Under the pieces are notes generated by a model, which did not search any database, was not told where the DNA came from, and saw only the letters and a list, made by a program, of their open reading frames with translations. The position numbers and the translations under genes were made by a program. This document shows positions 15,607 through 23,045 of a DNA stretch of 23,066 nucleotides, in pieces (position 1 is the stretch's first letter; the number at the start of each line of letters is the position of its first letter). The DNA lies in assembly GCA_016293265.1 (NCBI GenBank), contig JAEDEN010000026.1, positions 1 through 23,066 of the forward strand, read 5' to 3'. This DNA comes from Oscillospiraceae bacterium. Its GTDB lineage: Bacteria > Bacillota > Clostridia > Oscillospirales > Oscillospiraceae.

Positions 15607-15709
15607 ATCCGTACCTCCTGAAAATAATGGATGCCCGCCGCCTGGGGCGGGTAGACGCGGGGATACCTGACGCTTCGCGGGAAATGGTGTGCGGGTGTCG
15701 GAAACTCCT

Positions 15710-15736
15710 GAATTTTATGCATATCATACAAAATTC
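15710..15736. promoter_or_regulatory. Dyad GAATTTT-N13-AAAATTC at the dctP transcription start
   Basis: GAATTTT at 15710-15716 and AAAATTC at 15730-15736 are perfect inverted copies. They cover roughly +3 to +29 of the predicted dctP transcript. It could be an operator or the arms of a leader hairpin. Confidence 0.5.
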
Positions 15737-15745
15737 ACTATAAAA

Positions 15746-15774
15746 ATCATAGCTATTCCGGATAGAAATGTGAA
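15746..15774 (-). promoter_or_regulatory. Promoter of the dctPQM-dehydrogenase operon
   Basis: On the - strand TTCACA is followed after 17 bases by TATGAT. The TTTTTGGACAAAT element just upstream (about -50) is well placed for an activator such as the divergent LysR protein. Confidence 0.65.
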
Positions 15775-15877
15775 ATAACCGTTTTTTATTTGTCCAAAAA
15801 TTTCGCTTATGTTTCCGGGGCGGTTTTGCTGAAAGTGTGAAAGAGGGGCAGTTTTCCGGCGAGGGTTTTCGGCGCTT

Positions 15878-15906
15878 TTGACATCCGTCGAGACATTTTG
15901 CATAAA
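15878..15906 (+). promoter_or_regulatory. Promoter of the second LysR gene
   Basis: A consensus -35 box TTGACA at 15878-15883 and CATAAA at 15901-15906 have a 17-base spacer, about 100 bases before the first plausible start codon. Confidence 0.6.
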
Positions 15907-16009
15907 TCTGCCCCCTTATTTCCGTCACTGAGGAGAACGCGGGTCCTTCGGGAAAGAAGGGAGAAGAGGGGAGAAAGGTGGGCGCTTGACTTTCAGGAGG
16001 AGGGGAATT

Positions 16010-16999
16010 ATGATGAAAAAAAGAGAAATTTGCATTCTGAGGGGGGAAATTCCTGTGTTGGACATCAAACGTCTGCGTTATCTGGAGGCGGTTTACCGAT
16101 ACAAAAATTTTACCCGGGCCAGTGAGGAGTGCTTTGTCTCCCAGCCGGCCATTTCCGCGGCCATCAGCGCGCTGGAAAAGGAACTGGACATCAACCTCAT
16201 TGTCCGGGATTCCAAAAAGGTGCAGTTTACCTTCGAGGGGGAGCAGTTCATGATGCGGGTGAACCGCATTCTCAAGGAGTGCGAGGAGGCGGAGCGCCTG
16301 GCGGCGGACCTTTCCGCCACCGGCAGCCGCACACTGCGCCTGGGGATGTCGCCTACACTGAGCCTGCGCCTGCTGCCCCACCTCTACTCGGAGTTCTTCC
16401 CCCGTTGGCCCAGTGCCAAGCTCCACCTGGACGAGAGCTCCATGAACAACCATATTGAAAAGATCCGCAGCGACCTGCTGGATCTGAGCTATAATGCCCT
16501 GCCGCCGGAGCCGGAGCGTTCCACGCTGAAGATCATCCCCGTCACCATGGCGGAGGTTTGCGTCATTCTCAATCCCAAGCACCCCCTGGCACGGCTGGAG
16601 CGCATCCCCATCGAATCTCTGGAGGGGCAGAACGTATGCCTGCTGGATAAGTTCGCCTGCATCCACGACCTGATGATGGACGCCTTTGAGAAAAAGGACG
16701 TGATCCCAAACACCATCTCCTACCACGAGCAGATCCTCTGTATGTACCACATGGTGGAGTTCGGCAACGCCATCGGCTTCAGCAACGTGACGGAGGGCAG
16801 CACCACCTTTGCCTTCGGCGGCACGGAGCTGGCAGTGCGTCCCTTTGAGGAGCCTATCCTGTTCGAGGCGGGCTTCATCATGAAGCCCGGCAAGCAGCTT
16901 CCCCGCATCGCCCGGGAGCTGATTCGCTTTACCACCGAGACCCGGGATGTTTGGGACCGTCCCGTGGCAGGGTCGGGGAAAGGACAGAAAAATATATAA
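16010..16999 (+). CDS. LysR-family transcriptional regulator (329 aa, start uncertain)
   Basis: The winged helix-turn-helix (about residues 18-78 from this start) contains DIKRLRYLEAVYRYKNFTRASEE and VSQPAISAAISALEKEL, and an effector-binding domain follows to about residue 310. ATG 16010 is chosen because AGGAGGAGG lies 6 bases upstream, but it gives an N-terminal extension of about 17 residues that LysR proteins usually lack. GTG 16055 or TTG 16058, behind GAGGGGGGAAA, would start the protein right at the HTH as usual. The gene is divergent from dctP and most likely regulates the TRAP-dehydrogenase operon in response to its substrate. A terminator shared with patB follows. Confidence 0.92.
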   Translation: MMKKREICILRGEIPVLDIKRLRYLEAVYRYKNFTRASEECFVSQPAISAAISALEKELDINLIVRDSKKVQFTFEGEQFMMRVNRILKECEEAERLAADLSATGSRTLRLGMSPTLSLRLLPHLYSEFFPRWPSAKLHLDESSMNNHIEKIRSDLLDLSYNALPPEPERSTLKIIPVTMAEVCVILNPKHPLARLERIPIESLEGQNVCLLDKFACIHDLMMDAFEKKDVIPNTISYHEQILCMYHMVEFGNAIGFSNVTEGSTTFAFGGTELAVRPFEEPILFEAGFIMKPGKQLPRIARELIRFTTETRDVWDRPVAGSGKGQKNI

Positions 17000-17000
17000 A

Positions 17001-17036
17001 AAAATGCCTGATTCCGGTTGGAATCAGGCATTTTTC
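17001..17036. terminator. Bidirectional terminator between LysR and patB
   Basis: A perfect 15-bp stem (17001-17015 with 17020-17034) has a GGTT loop, an A run on the left and a T run on the right. It serves the convergent LysR (+) and C-S lyase (-) genes. Confidence 0.92.
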
Positions 17037-17041
17037 TTTTC

Positions 17042-18211
17042 TTACAGCGCGTTGACGGCGGCTTCCAACTGTTCCATGGCCTTTTGCAGAACGCTTCTGG
17101 GGCAGGCGGCATTGAGGCGCATGAAGCCCTCCAGGCTGCGGCCGAAGTGGTATCCGTCGTTGAGGCCCAGGTGGGCTTTCTGGATCATGAAGTCGTGGAG
17201 GGCCTGGTTGGAAAGGCCCAGCTCCCGGCAGTCCAGCCACATAAGGTAGGTGGCGTCGGGGGCGAAGGTCTTGATCCTGGGGATGCGGGTTTTGCAGTAA
17301 TCCACCACGAAGTCGAAGTTGCCGGAGAGGTAGGGCAGGAGCTGTTCCAGCCATTCTTCACCCTCCCGGAAGGCGGTCTCCATGGCGGTGAGGGAGAAGG
17401 CGTTGTTGCGGTGGATGTCCATGGAACGCCAGAAGTTGTCGAACACCCACTTCATGTGCCGGTTGGGGAAGATGACGGTGCTGGCCTGGAGTCCGGCCAG
17501 GTTGAAGGTCTTGGTGCCGGAGGTGCCGGTGACCACATAATTTGCGATCTCCGGGGAGAGGGTGGCCACGGGGGTATGTTTTTTGCCGTGGAAAATAAGA
17601 TCGGAGTGGATCTCGTCGGAGAACAGCACCACATGGTGCTTCATGCAAAGCTCCGCCATGCGGGTCAGCTCCTCCGGCGTCCAGACGATGCCCAGGGGAT
17701 TGTGGGGGTTGCAGAGGAGGAAGAGGTCGGAGACCTTCAGCTTTTCCTCAAAGTCCGCCCAGTCCATGGACCATTTTCCGTCCTTTTCCAGGAAGGGGCA
17801 CTCCACCACCTTGCGCCCGGCGGCCTCCGTCATGTCGTAAAACTCGGAGTACACGGGGGTCTGGATGAGGACGCTGCCCCCCTGGGGGGTAAACAGGCGC
17901 ACCATGGCCGCGATGGCCTGGACGATGCCCAGGCAGTAGCTCATGTTTTTGGGGTCGATGTCCCAGCCGTTGCGGCGCTTCTGCCAGGTGCGGACGGCAT
18001 CAAAGTAGCTGTCCGGCCGGGCGGTGTAGCCCCAAAGGCCCTGCTCCGCCCGCGCTTTCAGGGCGTCGGTGATGGGCTGGGCGGTGCGGAAGTCCATGTC
18101 GGCGATCCAGAGGGGGATGACATCCTCCGTGCCGAATTTCTTCAAACGCTCGTCGTATTTTGCGGAGTGGTTTTCACTGCGGTCCACAATGACGTCAAAA
18201 TCGTATTTCAT
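17042..18211 (-). CDS. patB: PatB/MalY-family PLP-dependent C-S lyase (389 aa)
   Basis: It is a fold-type I PLP enzyme of the MalY/PatB branch, which cleaves the beta C-S bond of cystathionine or cysteine conjugates to pyruvate, ammonia and a thiol. Visible landmarks are VIPLWIADMDF (31-41), the glycine motif GLWGYTARP (58-66), CNPHNPLG (167-174), SDEIHSDL (198-205) and the PLP-lysine motif SGTKTFNLAG with Lys234. C-terminal FMRLNAACPR holds the substrate-carboxylate Arg. Start at ATG 18211, 8 bases after AAAGGAG; the frame is open ten codons further 5' without a ribosome site. It stands alone, with its own promoter. Methionine or sulfur metabolism is the likely role, but some members have drifted to regulation or to other beta-eliminations. 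Confidence 0.92.
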   Translation of the reverse strand: MKYDFDVIVDRSENHSAKYDERLKKFGTEDVIPLWIADMDFRTAQPITDALKARAEQGLWGYTARPDSYFDAVRTWQKRRNGWDIDPKNMSYCLGIVQAIAAMVRLFTPQGGSVLIQTPVYSEFYDMTEAAGRKVVECPFLEKDGKWSMDWADFEEKLKVSDLFLLCNPHNPLGIVWTPEELTRMAELCMKHHVVLFSDEIHSDLIFHGKKHTPVATLSPEIANYVVTGTSGTKTFNLAGLQASTVIFPNRHMKWVFDNFWRSMDIHRNNAFSLTAMETAFREGEEWLEQLLPYLSGNFDFVVDYCKTRIPRIKTFAPDATYLMWLDCRELGLSNQALHDFMIQKAHLGLNDGYHFGRSLEGFMRLNAACPRSVLQKAMEQLEAAVNAL

Positions 18212-18244
18212 GGGAGACTCCTTTCCGGGATTGGTTTCCACACC

Positions 18245-18273
18245 ATCATGGGGGTTTTCAAGAAATTTGTCAA
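18245..18273 (-). promoter_or_regulatory. Promoter of patB
   Basis: On the - strand a consensus TTGACA is followed after 17 bases by CATGAT, about 28 bases before the patB ATG. A short GGGGC/GCCCC hairpin at 18283-18296, just beyond the anti-sigma gene, may be a weak terminator. Confidence 0.6.
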
Positions 18274-18300
18274 GAGAGAGGAGGGGCGGAGGCCCCGGTT

Positions 18301-19317
18301 TTACCGTTTATAATCCCTCACATACACGGTCAGCTTCTCCAGCCGGGCAAGGCCCGCCGGGGTGCTCCAGTCCTTGATGGAGGAGGGGGCTTCCATGGCC
18401 CTGTCATAGACCGTGTTGTATTCCTCCACCAGGCGCCTGAGGTGCCGGCCGGCGTCCTCTGTGGTCCAGGTTCTGGAGCTGCCGTCCGGAGCCGTCCAGG
18501 CCACTTCGCCCAGGTTGTCCACCAGGGCCAGCATATAAAGGGCGTTGAGGGTCATGGCGTCGTGGATCGTATCGGGGTCGCCGGTGGTGAAGTCCACCGT
18601 CCAGCCGTAGGGCTCGTGGCCGGTGCGCAGGGAGTTGGTGAAGTCCCCCAGGCCGTGGAGCCCCAGCGCTTCGGCGATGGCCCCCAGGGCGGGGGCGTCC
18701 CCCGTGTAGGGGGTCCGCAGGGCGGCCAGATCCATGGTGCTGGCGAAGATGGCCTCTCCATCCTGCCAGATGAGCTGTTCCGCAAGGTACACGCTCTCCA
18801 CCCCATCCAGGGGAATGCGGGTGCGGTAGTCCGCCGTGGGATAGAGCCAGGAGGGCAGTACCTTATTCGCGCGGATATACACCGTATCCCCCTCCTGCTT
18901 TGTCTCCCAGCGGCAGTAAGCGATGCCGGACCAGGTGCTGAAGGCCCTGAGGTTGACGGCGCCGCCGTCTTCCTGCAGCGTCCAGTTCATGCCGGCGGCG
19001 CTGGCCGGCTCGCCGATCACAAAGAGCTTTAAGGCGGCGCCCCCGATCAGCAGCGCCGCGATCAGGGCGGTGGCCGCCACGGCCCGAAGGGTGCGGCGCT
19101 TTCCCCGGCGGTTTACGGTCTTCAGGTAATCCACTTCCCGCTCCTCCGCGGGGGAGGGAAGGGCGGCGTCAAGGCGCATGGCGTCGCAGCGGCCCCGGCA
19201 TTGGGGGCAGGCGTCCAGGTGGCGCTCCACCGCCTGGTTGGTCTCCTCCTCGGTGAGTCCCTCGGTATAAGCGGGGAGCAGGTCCCGCACCACGGCGCAG
19301 GTAAGGTCATTTTTCAT
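18301..19317 (-). CDS. Membrane anti-sigma factor with zinc-finger (zf-HC2) N-terminus (338 aa)
   Basis: The cytoplasmic N-terminus has the ZAS/zf-HC2 arrangement Cys7 ... His33-x3-Cys37-x2-Cys40, which holds ECF sigma factors inactive. A single hydrophobic helix lies at about 77-101. A large outer domain of about 235 residues follows, rich in Trp, Asp and Thr, for which I recognise no named family. ATG 19317 lies 7 bases after AGGAGG and overlaps the sigma gene by 11 bases, the normal coupled sigma/anti-sigma pair. The frame is open 27 codons further upstream only because it overlaps the sigma gene. The signal sensed by the outer domain is unknown. Confidence 0.9.
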   Translation of the reverse strand: MKNDLTCAVVRDLLPAYTEGLTEEETNQAVERHLDACPQCRGRCDAMRLDAALPSPAEEREVDYLKTVNRRGKRRTLRAVAATALIAALLIGGAALKLFVIGEPASAAGMNWTLQEDGGAVNLRAFSTWSGIAYCRWETKQEGDTVYIRANKVLPSWLYPTADYRTRIPLDGVESVYLAEQLIWQDGEAIFASTMDLAALRTPYTGDAPALGAIAEALGLHGLGDFTNSLRTGHEPYGWTVDFTTGDPDTIHDAMTLNALYMLALVDNLGEVAWTAPDGSSRTWTTEDAGRHLRRLVEEYNTVYDRAMEAPSSIKDWSTPAGLARLEKLTVYVRDYKR

Positions 19318-19789
19318 GGCTGTTTCCTCCTGTTCGCAGGGCCTCCCGGCCCCGGTGGAATGTGACCCTGGCCCAGACTTCCGTCCGGCCCAGCACATCG
19401 CCGATCTCCCGGAAGCTCAGCCCCCCGAAGGAGCGGAGGTACACCACCTCCCGCTGGCTTTCCGGAAGGGCGTGGACCCGTTTCAAAAGCTCCACCTGGC
19501 CGCTGCTCCCCAGGACCGCCTCCTCCGCCGAGGGGACCACGCCGGTGTCCTCCTCCAGCGGCCCTTCCCGGCGGCTTTTGCGAAGGTGCTGGTACCAGAG
19601 GTGCTTTGCGATCTGGCACAGCCATACGGAGAGCTTGCAGCTTCCGTCAAAGCGGTGGATGGAGCGGATGGCCTGGTAAAAGGTCTCCTGGGTCAGCTCC
19701 TCGGCAAGATCCGGATCCCGGGTCTGGGAGGGGAGAAAATGGTAGACCGTCTGGGCATATTCCCGGTAGATGGCATCCATATCCGTCAT
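19307..19789 (-). CDS. ECF-type RNA polymerase sigma factor (160 aa)
   Basis: Region 2 (about residues 5-72) includes DLAELTQETFYQAI-type residues (DPDLAEELTQETFYQAIRS) and the -10 binding segment. After an acidic linker, region 4 (97-152) includes ALPESQREVVYLRSFGGLSFREIGDVLG and the recognition helix VWARVTFHRGREAL. The short length and two-domain layout are those of group 4 sigma factors. ATG 19789 is placed 7 bases after AAGGAGG. It is followed and overlapped by its anti-sigma gene. An ECF-like promoter just upstream suggests it activates its own operon. Confidence 0.93.
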   Translation of the reverse strand: MTDMDAIYREYAQTVYHFLPSQTRDPDLAEELTQETFYQAIRSIHRFDGSCKLSVWLCQIAKHLWYQHLRKSRREGPLEEDTGVVPSAEEAVLGSSGQVELLKRVHALPESQREVVYLRSFGGLSFREIGDVLGRTEVWARVTFHRGREALRTGGNSHEK

Positions 19790-19811
19790 GGCGGTCCCTC
19801 CTTTTCCCTGG

Positions 19812-19840
19812 TATATCTCCGGGAGGAGCGGTTCGTTACA
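19812..19840 (-). promoter_or_regulatory. Candidate ECF autoregulatory promoter
   Basis: On the - strand TGTAACGAAC is followed, 17 bases after its first six bases, by GATATAC. An AAC-containing -35 like this is typical of ECF promoters in Firmicutes. It lies in the 81-base gap between the HAD and sigma genes. Confidence 0.45.
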
Positions 19841-19870
19841 GGATTTTGGAGAAAATTTTCGAAAAGGCCC

Positions 19871-20524
19871 TTATCCCTGCTCCGACAGCTCCCGGAAGGA
19901 GCGGAAGGAATAGTCCGCGGCGGCGCAGATCTCCTCCCAGTGCTCGGCCATGCTGTTGTCGAAGATGCCCGCCACCCGGAAGCCCTCCGCCTTGGCGGTG
20001 CGGATGGCGGCCCAGGAGTCTTCAAAGATCACGGTGTCCAGCTTGTTCCCGCCCAGGCGGCGCATGGCATAGTCAAAGACCTTGGCGCTGGCGGCCTTGC
20101 TGGCCCCCACCTCGTCACAGGTGATGATGCCCTTGAAATACCCCTCCAGTCCCGCGCAGCGCAGGGCCTTTTCCACCAGGGGCCTCTGGGTGGCGGTGGC
20201 CACATACATACGGACCCCCTCCATTTTCAGCAGCAGGAGGAACTCTTCAACGCCGGGCTTGGCTTTCACTTCGCAGGTGTAAAAGTGTTCCATGCGGCGG
20301 TTCATCTCCCCAACCACCTCCTGAGAGGTCACGGGCAGGCCATAGGCCTGGCAGCAGTAGTTGGCCGCGTCGGTCATGCCCATGGGGCGGGTGATGCGGC
20401 GGAAGTCCGGGGCGGGCTCCCTGCCGTAGGCGCGTAAAATGGCTTCTCCCTGCCGGTCCCACATCCACATGGAGTCCAGGAGCGTGCCGTCCATATCAAA
20501 AATAGCACAGTTCAGTCGCATCAT
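19871..20524 (-). CDS. HAD-superfamily hydrolase, beta-phosphoglucomutase-like subfamily (217 aa)
   Basis: A soluble HAD phosphatase or phosphomutase. Motif I is DMDGTLLDS (Asp10 nucleophile, Asp12), motif II lies in VATATQRP, motif III is the lysine in GASKAASAKVF, and motif IV is IFEDSWAAI. A helical cap domain fills residues about 17-85 between motif I and the core, as in the IA subfamily of phosphoglycolate phosphatases and beta-phosphoglucomutases. The exact substrate is not evident. ATG 20524 (a second ATG follows at 20521) lies 6 bases after AAAGGA. A TATAAT sequence on the - strand (20537-20542) may be its -10 box, without a clear -35. The sigma gene begins 81 bases downstream and could be partly co-transcribed. 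Confidence 0.9.
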   Translation of the reverse strand: MMRLNCAIFDMDGTLLDSMWMWDRQGEAILRAYGREPAPDFRRITRPMGMTDAANYCCQAYGLPVTSQEVVGEMNRRMEHFYTCEVKAKPGVEEFLLLLKMEGVRMYVATATQRPLVEKALRCAGLEGYFKGIITCDEVGASKAASAKVFDYAMRRLGGNKLDTVIFEDSWAAIRTAKAEGFRVAGIFDNSMAEHWEEICAAADYSFRSFRELSEQG

Positions 20525-20745
20525 ATCATCCTTTGCATTATAAAACTGAGGGTAGTGTAGCACAGTTCCGGGAAATTGGAAAGAGACAGAAGAAACAACC
20601 TCCTCCGGTTCCGGCCCCGATACGTGAGACAGTCTCACAAAATCCGGCGTAATGGGCGCCGCGCCCGCTTGTTCAGATTCCGGCTTGTCCCCCACCTTCC
20701 ATGGGGCCGGTATGCCGCAAGGGGGGACGGTTCTGCCTGCGCCGG
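20525..20745. other. Gene-free gap upstream of the HAD gene, with palindromes
   Basis: I find no gene here. The stretch holds the perfect dyad GTGAGAC-A-GTCTCAC (20624-20638) and a GGGCGC-C-GCGCCC palindrome (20654-20666), and ends in the metG terminator. The rest has no recognisable content. Confidence 0.55.
20624..20638. promoter_or_regulatory. Operator-like palindrome GTGAGAC-A-GTCTCAC
   Basis: A perfect 7-1-7 inverted repeat, about 100 bases upstream of the HAD gene. Short, odd-centred dyads like this are the usual form of TetR-family operators, but no TetR gene lies in the window. Confidence 0.5.
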
Positions 20746-20779
20746 AAAAAACGCCCGGACAAGCTTGTCCGGGCGTTTT
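20746..20779 (-). terminator. Intrinsic terminator of metG
   Basis: A perfect 32-base palindrome at 20748-20779 centred on AAGCTT. On the - strand it ends in a run of six T. It lies 55 bases after the metG stop. Its other strand also ends in TTTTG, so it could work in both directions. Confidence 0.88.
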
Positions 20780-20833
20780 GTATTCCTGTTTGACGGGCAG
20801 TCCCCGTTGCCGGGGAAGGCGGTATTCAAGGGA

Positions 20834-22813
20834 TCAGCACAGCTTTGCGCCGGCGGGGATGGAGTCGTCCACCATGATGAGGTGCAGCTTCTCCTCGCCC
20901 TTTTCCGTGTGGACGGCGGACAGCAGCATACCGCAGGATTCCTGGCCCATCATCTTTCTGGGAGGCAGGTTCACGATGGCCACCAGGGTCTTGCCCACAA
21001 GGTCCTCCGGCTCATAGAAGGCATGGATGCCGGAGAGGATCTGGCGGTCCGTGCCGGTGCCGTCGTCCAGGGTGAATTTCAGCAGCTTCGCGCTCTTCTT
21101 CACGGCTTCGCAGGCCTTCACCTTCACGGCGCGGAAGTCGCTCTTGCAGAAGGTGTCGAAGTCCACCTGCTCCTGGGCGTAGGGCTCGATCTCCACGGCG
21201 GGGAGAAGGGCCTTCTTGGCGGCAGCCTCGGCCTCGGCCAGCTCCGCCAGGGCCTTCTCCGCGTCGATGCGGGGGAAGAGGTTCTCTCCCTTGGTGACGG
21301 TGACGGTCTCAGGGAGGCGGCCCCATTCCGCGGCGCTGTCCCAGGTCTGTACATCTTCGGCGGCGCCAATCTGGGCGAAGAGCTTGGCGCAGGAGTCGGG
21401 GATGAAGGGGGTCAGCAGGATGCCGCAGATCCGGGTGGCCTCCAGCAGGTTGTAGAGGACGTGGGCCAGGCGGGCGCCGTTTTTCTCCATGTCCTTGGCC
21501 AGGGCCCAGGGGGCGGTTTCGTCAATATACTTGTTGGCCCGCTGGATGACCTTGAACACCTCGGCAAGGGCGGTGTGGGGAGCGTAGGTTTCCATGGCGT
21601 TCTCATAGGTGTCCCGCAGGGCCTGGGCCATGGCCTTCAGGTCACCGTCGCAGTCCATGGGGGCCACGGGGGCGGAACAGCCCTGGGGCAGGGTGCCGCC
21701 GAAGTACTTGCCCACCATGGCGGTGGTGCGGCTGACCAGGTTGCCCAGGTCGTTGGCAAGGTCGGTGTTGATGGTCTGGATCAGCAGCTCGTTGGAGAAG
21801 TTGCCGTCGGAGCCGAAGGGGAAGGTCCGCAGCAGGAAGAAGCGCAGGGCGTCCACGCCGAACTTCTCCGCCAGGATATAGGGGTCCACCACGTTGCCCT
21901 TGGACTTGCTCATTTTGCCGCCGTCCAGGAGGAGCCAGCCGTGGCCGAAAACATTCTTGGGCAGGGGCAGCTCCATGCTCATCAGCATGGCGGGCCAGAT
22001 GATGGAGTGGAAGCGGACGATCTCCTTGCCCACAATGTTGGTGCCGGGCCACCAGCCTTTTTCATAGTCGTCGTATTTGTCGTTGCCGTAGCCCAGGGCG
22101 GTGACGTAGTTGAACAGGGCGTCCACCCAGACGTAGACCACGTGCTTGGGGTCAAAATCCACGGGCACGCCCCAGGTGAAGGAGGTGCGGGAGACGCACA
22201 GGTCCTCCAGGCCGGGGTCGATGAAGTTTTTCACCATCTCGTTGACGCGGCTGCGGGGCTGGAGGAAGTCGGTGTTCACCAGCAGGTCCCGGATGCGGTC
22301 GGCATACTTGCTCAGGCGGAAGAAGTAGGCCTCCTCCTCCGCGTCCACCACGGGCCGTCCGCAGTCGGGGCAGCAGCCGTCCTTGAGCTGGCTCTCGGTC
22401 CAGAAGGACTCGCAGGGGGTGCAGTACTTGCCCTTGTAGGCGCCCTTGTAGATGTCGCCCTTTTCGTACATTTTCCTGAAGATCTTCTGGATGGAGGCCA
22501 CATGGTAATCGTCGGTGGTGCGGATGAAGCGGTCATTGGAGATGTTCATCAGCTTCCACAGGTCCTTTACGCCCCGCTCGCCCTCCACGATCTTGTCCAC
22601 GAACTCTTTGGGAGTGACGCCGGCCTCTTTGGCCTTGGTCTCGATCTTCTGGCCATGCTCGTCGGTGCCGGTGAGGAACATGACATCAAAGCCGTGGAGG
22701 CGCTTGTAGCGGGCGATGGCGTCGGTGGCCACAGTGCAGTAGGTGTGGCCGATGTGGAGCTTGTCGGAGGGGTAGTAAATGGGGGTGGTGATATAGAATT
22801 TCTGTTTTTCCAT
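20834..22813 (-). CDS. metG: Methionyl-tRNA synthetase with C-terminal tRNA-binding domain (659 aa)
   Basis: It charges tRNA-Met, including the initiator, with methionine in the cytoplasm. The class I signatures are HIGH at 20-23 and KMSKS at 300-304 (GGKMSKSKGN). One zinc knuckle is formed by CTPC (131, 134) and CPDC (148, 151). An anticodon-binding helical domain follows at about 330-480, then a linker, and a Trbp111/EMAP-like tRNA-binding domain at about 550-655 containing DFRAVKVKACEAV and NLPPRKMMGQES. Length and layout are normal for clostridial MetG. ATG 22813 follows AAAAGGAG by 8 bases. It has its own promoter, and no T-box or SAM leader is apparent in the short 5' region. Confidence 0.97.
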   Translation of the reverse strand: MEKQKFYITTPIYYPSDKLHIGHTYCTVATDAIARYKRLHGFDVMFLTGTDEHGQKIETKAKEAGVTPKEFVDKIVEGERGVKDLWKLMNISNDRFIRTTDDYHVASIQKIFRKMYEKGDIYKGAYKGKYCTPCESFWTESQLKDGCCPDCGRPVVDAEEEAYFFRLSKYADRIRDLLVNTDFLQPRSRVNEMVKNFIDPGLEDLCVSRTSFTWGVPVDFDPKHVVYVWVDALFNYVTALGYGNDKYDDYEKGWWPGTNIVGKEIVRFHSIIWPAMLMSMELPLPKNVFGHGWLLLDGGKMSKSKGNVVDPYILAEKFGVDALRFFLLRTFPFGSDGNFSNELLIQTINTDLANDLGNLVSRTTAMVGKYFGGTLPQGCSAPVAPMDCDGDLKAMAQALRDTYENAMETYAPHTALAEVFKVIQRANKYIDETAPWALAKDMEKNGARLAHVLYNLLEATRICGILLTPFIPDSCAKLFAQIGAAEDVQTWDSAAEWGRLPETVTVTKGENLFPRIDAEKALAELAEAEAAAKKALLPAVEIEPYAQEQVDFDTFCKSDFRAVKVKACEAVKKSAKLLKFTLDDGTGTDRQILSGIHAFYEPEDLVGKTLVAIVNLPPRKMMGQESCGMLLSAVHTEKGEEKLHLIMVDDSIPAGAKLC

Positions 22814-22872
22814 GGAGGTTCTCCTTTTTGCGGCTGCTCCGAATGAAAGAGAGCCGGTATTTGCAAAGTACT

Positions 22873-22901
22873 ATTATAATGGATTCTTTTCCAAATTACA
22901 A
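22873..22901 (-). promoter_or_regulatory. Promoter of metG
   Basis: On the - strand TTGTAA is followed after 17 bases by a consensus TATAAT. The leader would be about 50 bases, too short for a T-box. Confidence 0.8.
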
Positions 22902-22976
22902 CATTTCCTTTTGCGCGTCCCTTTTACCCGAAGTGTTGATGAATTTCTGTTTTGTCGACTTCACCGATCACGTTTC

Positions 22977-23005
22977 TTGCAGGCAACTCTGCTTCATGAT
23001 ATGAT
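22977..23005 (+). promoter_or_regulatory. Promoter of the gene at the right edge
   Basis: TTGCAG at 22977-22982 and TATGAT at 23000-23005 have a 17-base spacer. An imperfect palindrome, TTCATGATATGATGAA (22993-23008), overlaps the -10 box and could be an operator. Confidence 0.65.
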
Positions 23006-23045
23006 GAATTCGATAAATCGGTATTTAGAAAGGAGAAATAGTGAG

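Larger units (their letters stand above)
15607..16009. other. Divergent regulatory gap between dctP and the second LysR gene
   Basis: No gene lies in these 403 bases. They hold both divergent promoters, a perfect 7-bp dyad near the dctP transcription start, and a TGTCCA-(A/G)AAATT(T)CG motif (15791-15805) that also occurs upstream of tctC. The central part is AT-rich; the two ends have gene-like GC content. Confidence 0.7.

Noticed and set aside
20525..20695. 57-residue N-terminal extension of the HAD protein
   Set aside because: HAD proteins begin just before the DxD motif, and a ribosome site precedes ATG 20524; the extension covers promoter-like sequence and the palindrome.
20576..22846. 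A 756-codon open frame opposite metG
   Set aside because: Gly/Val/His-rich shadow of metG; it runs through the metG terminator and promoter side.
22814..22900. T-box or SAM riboswitch in front of metG
   Set aside because: The predicted leader is only about 50 bases and shows no T-box sequence or terminator/antiterminator pair.
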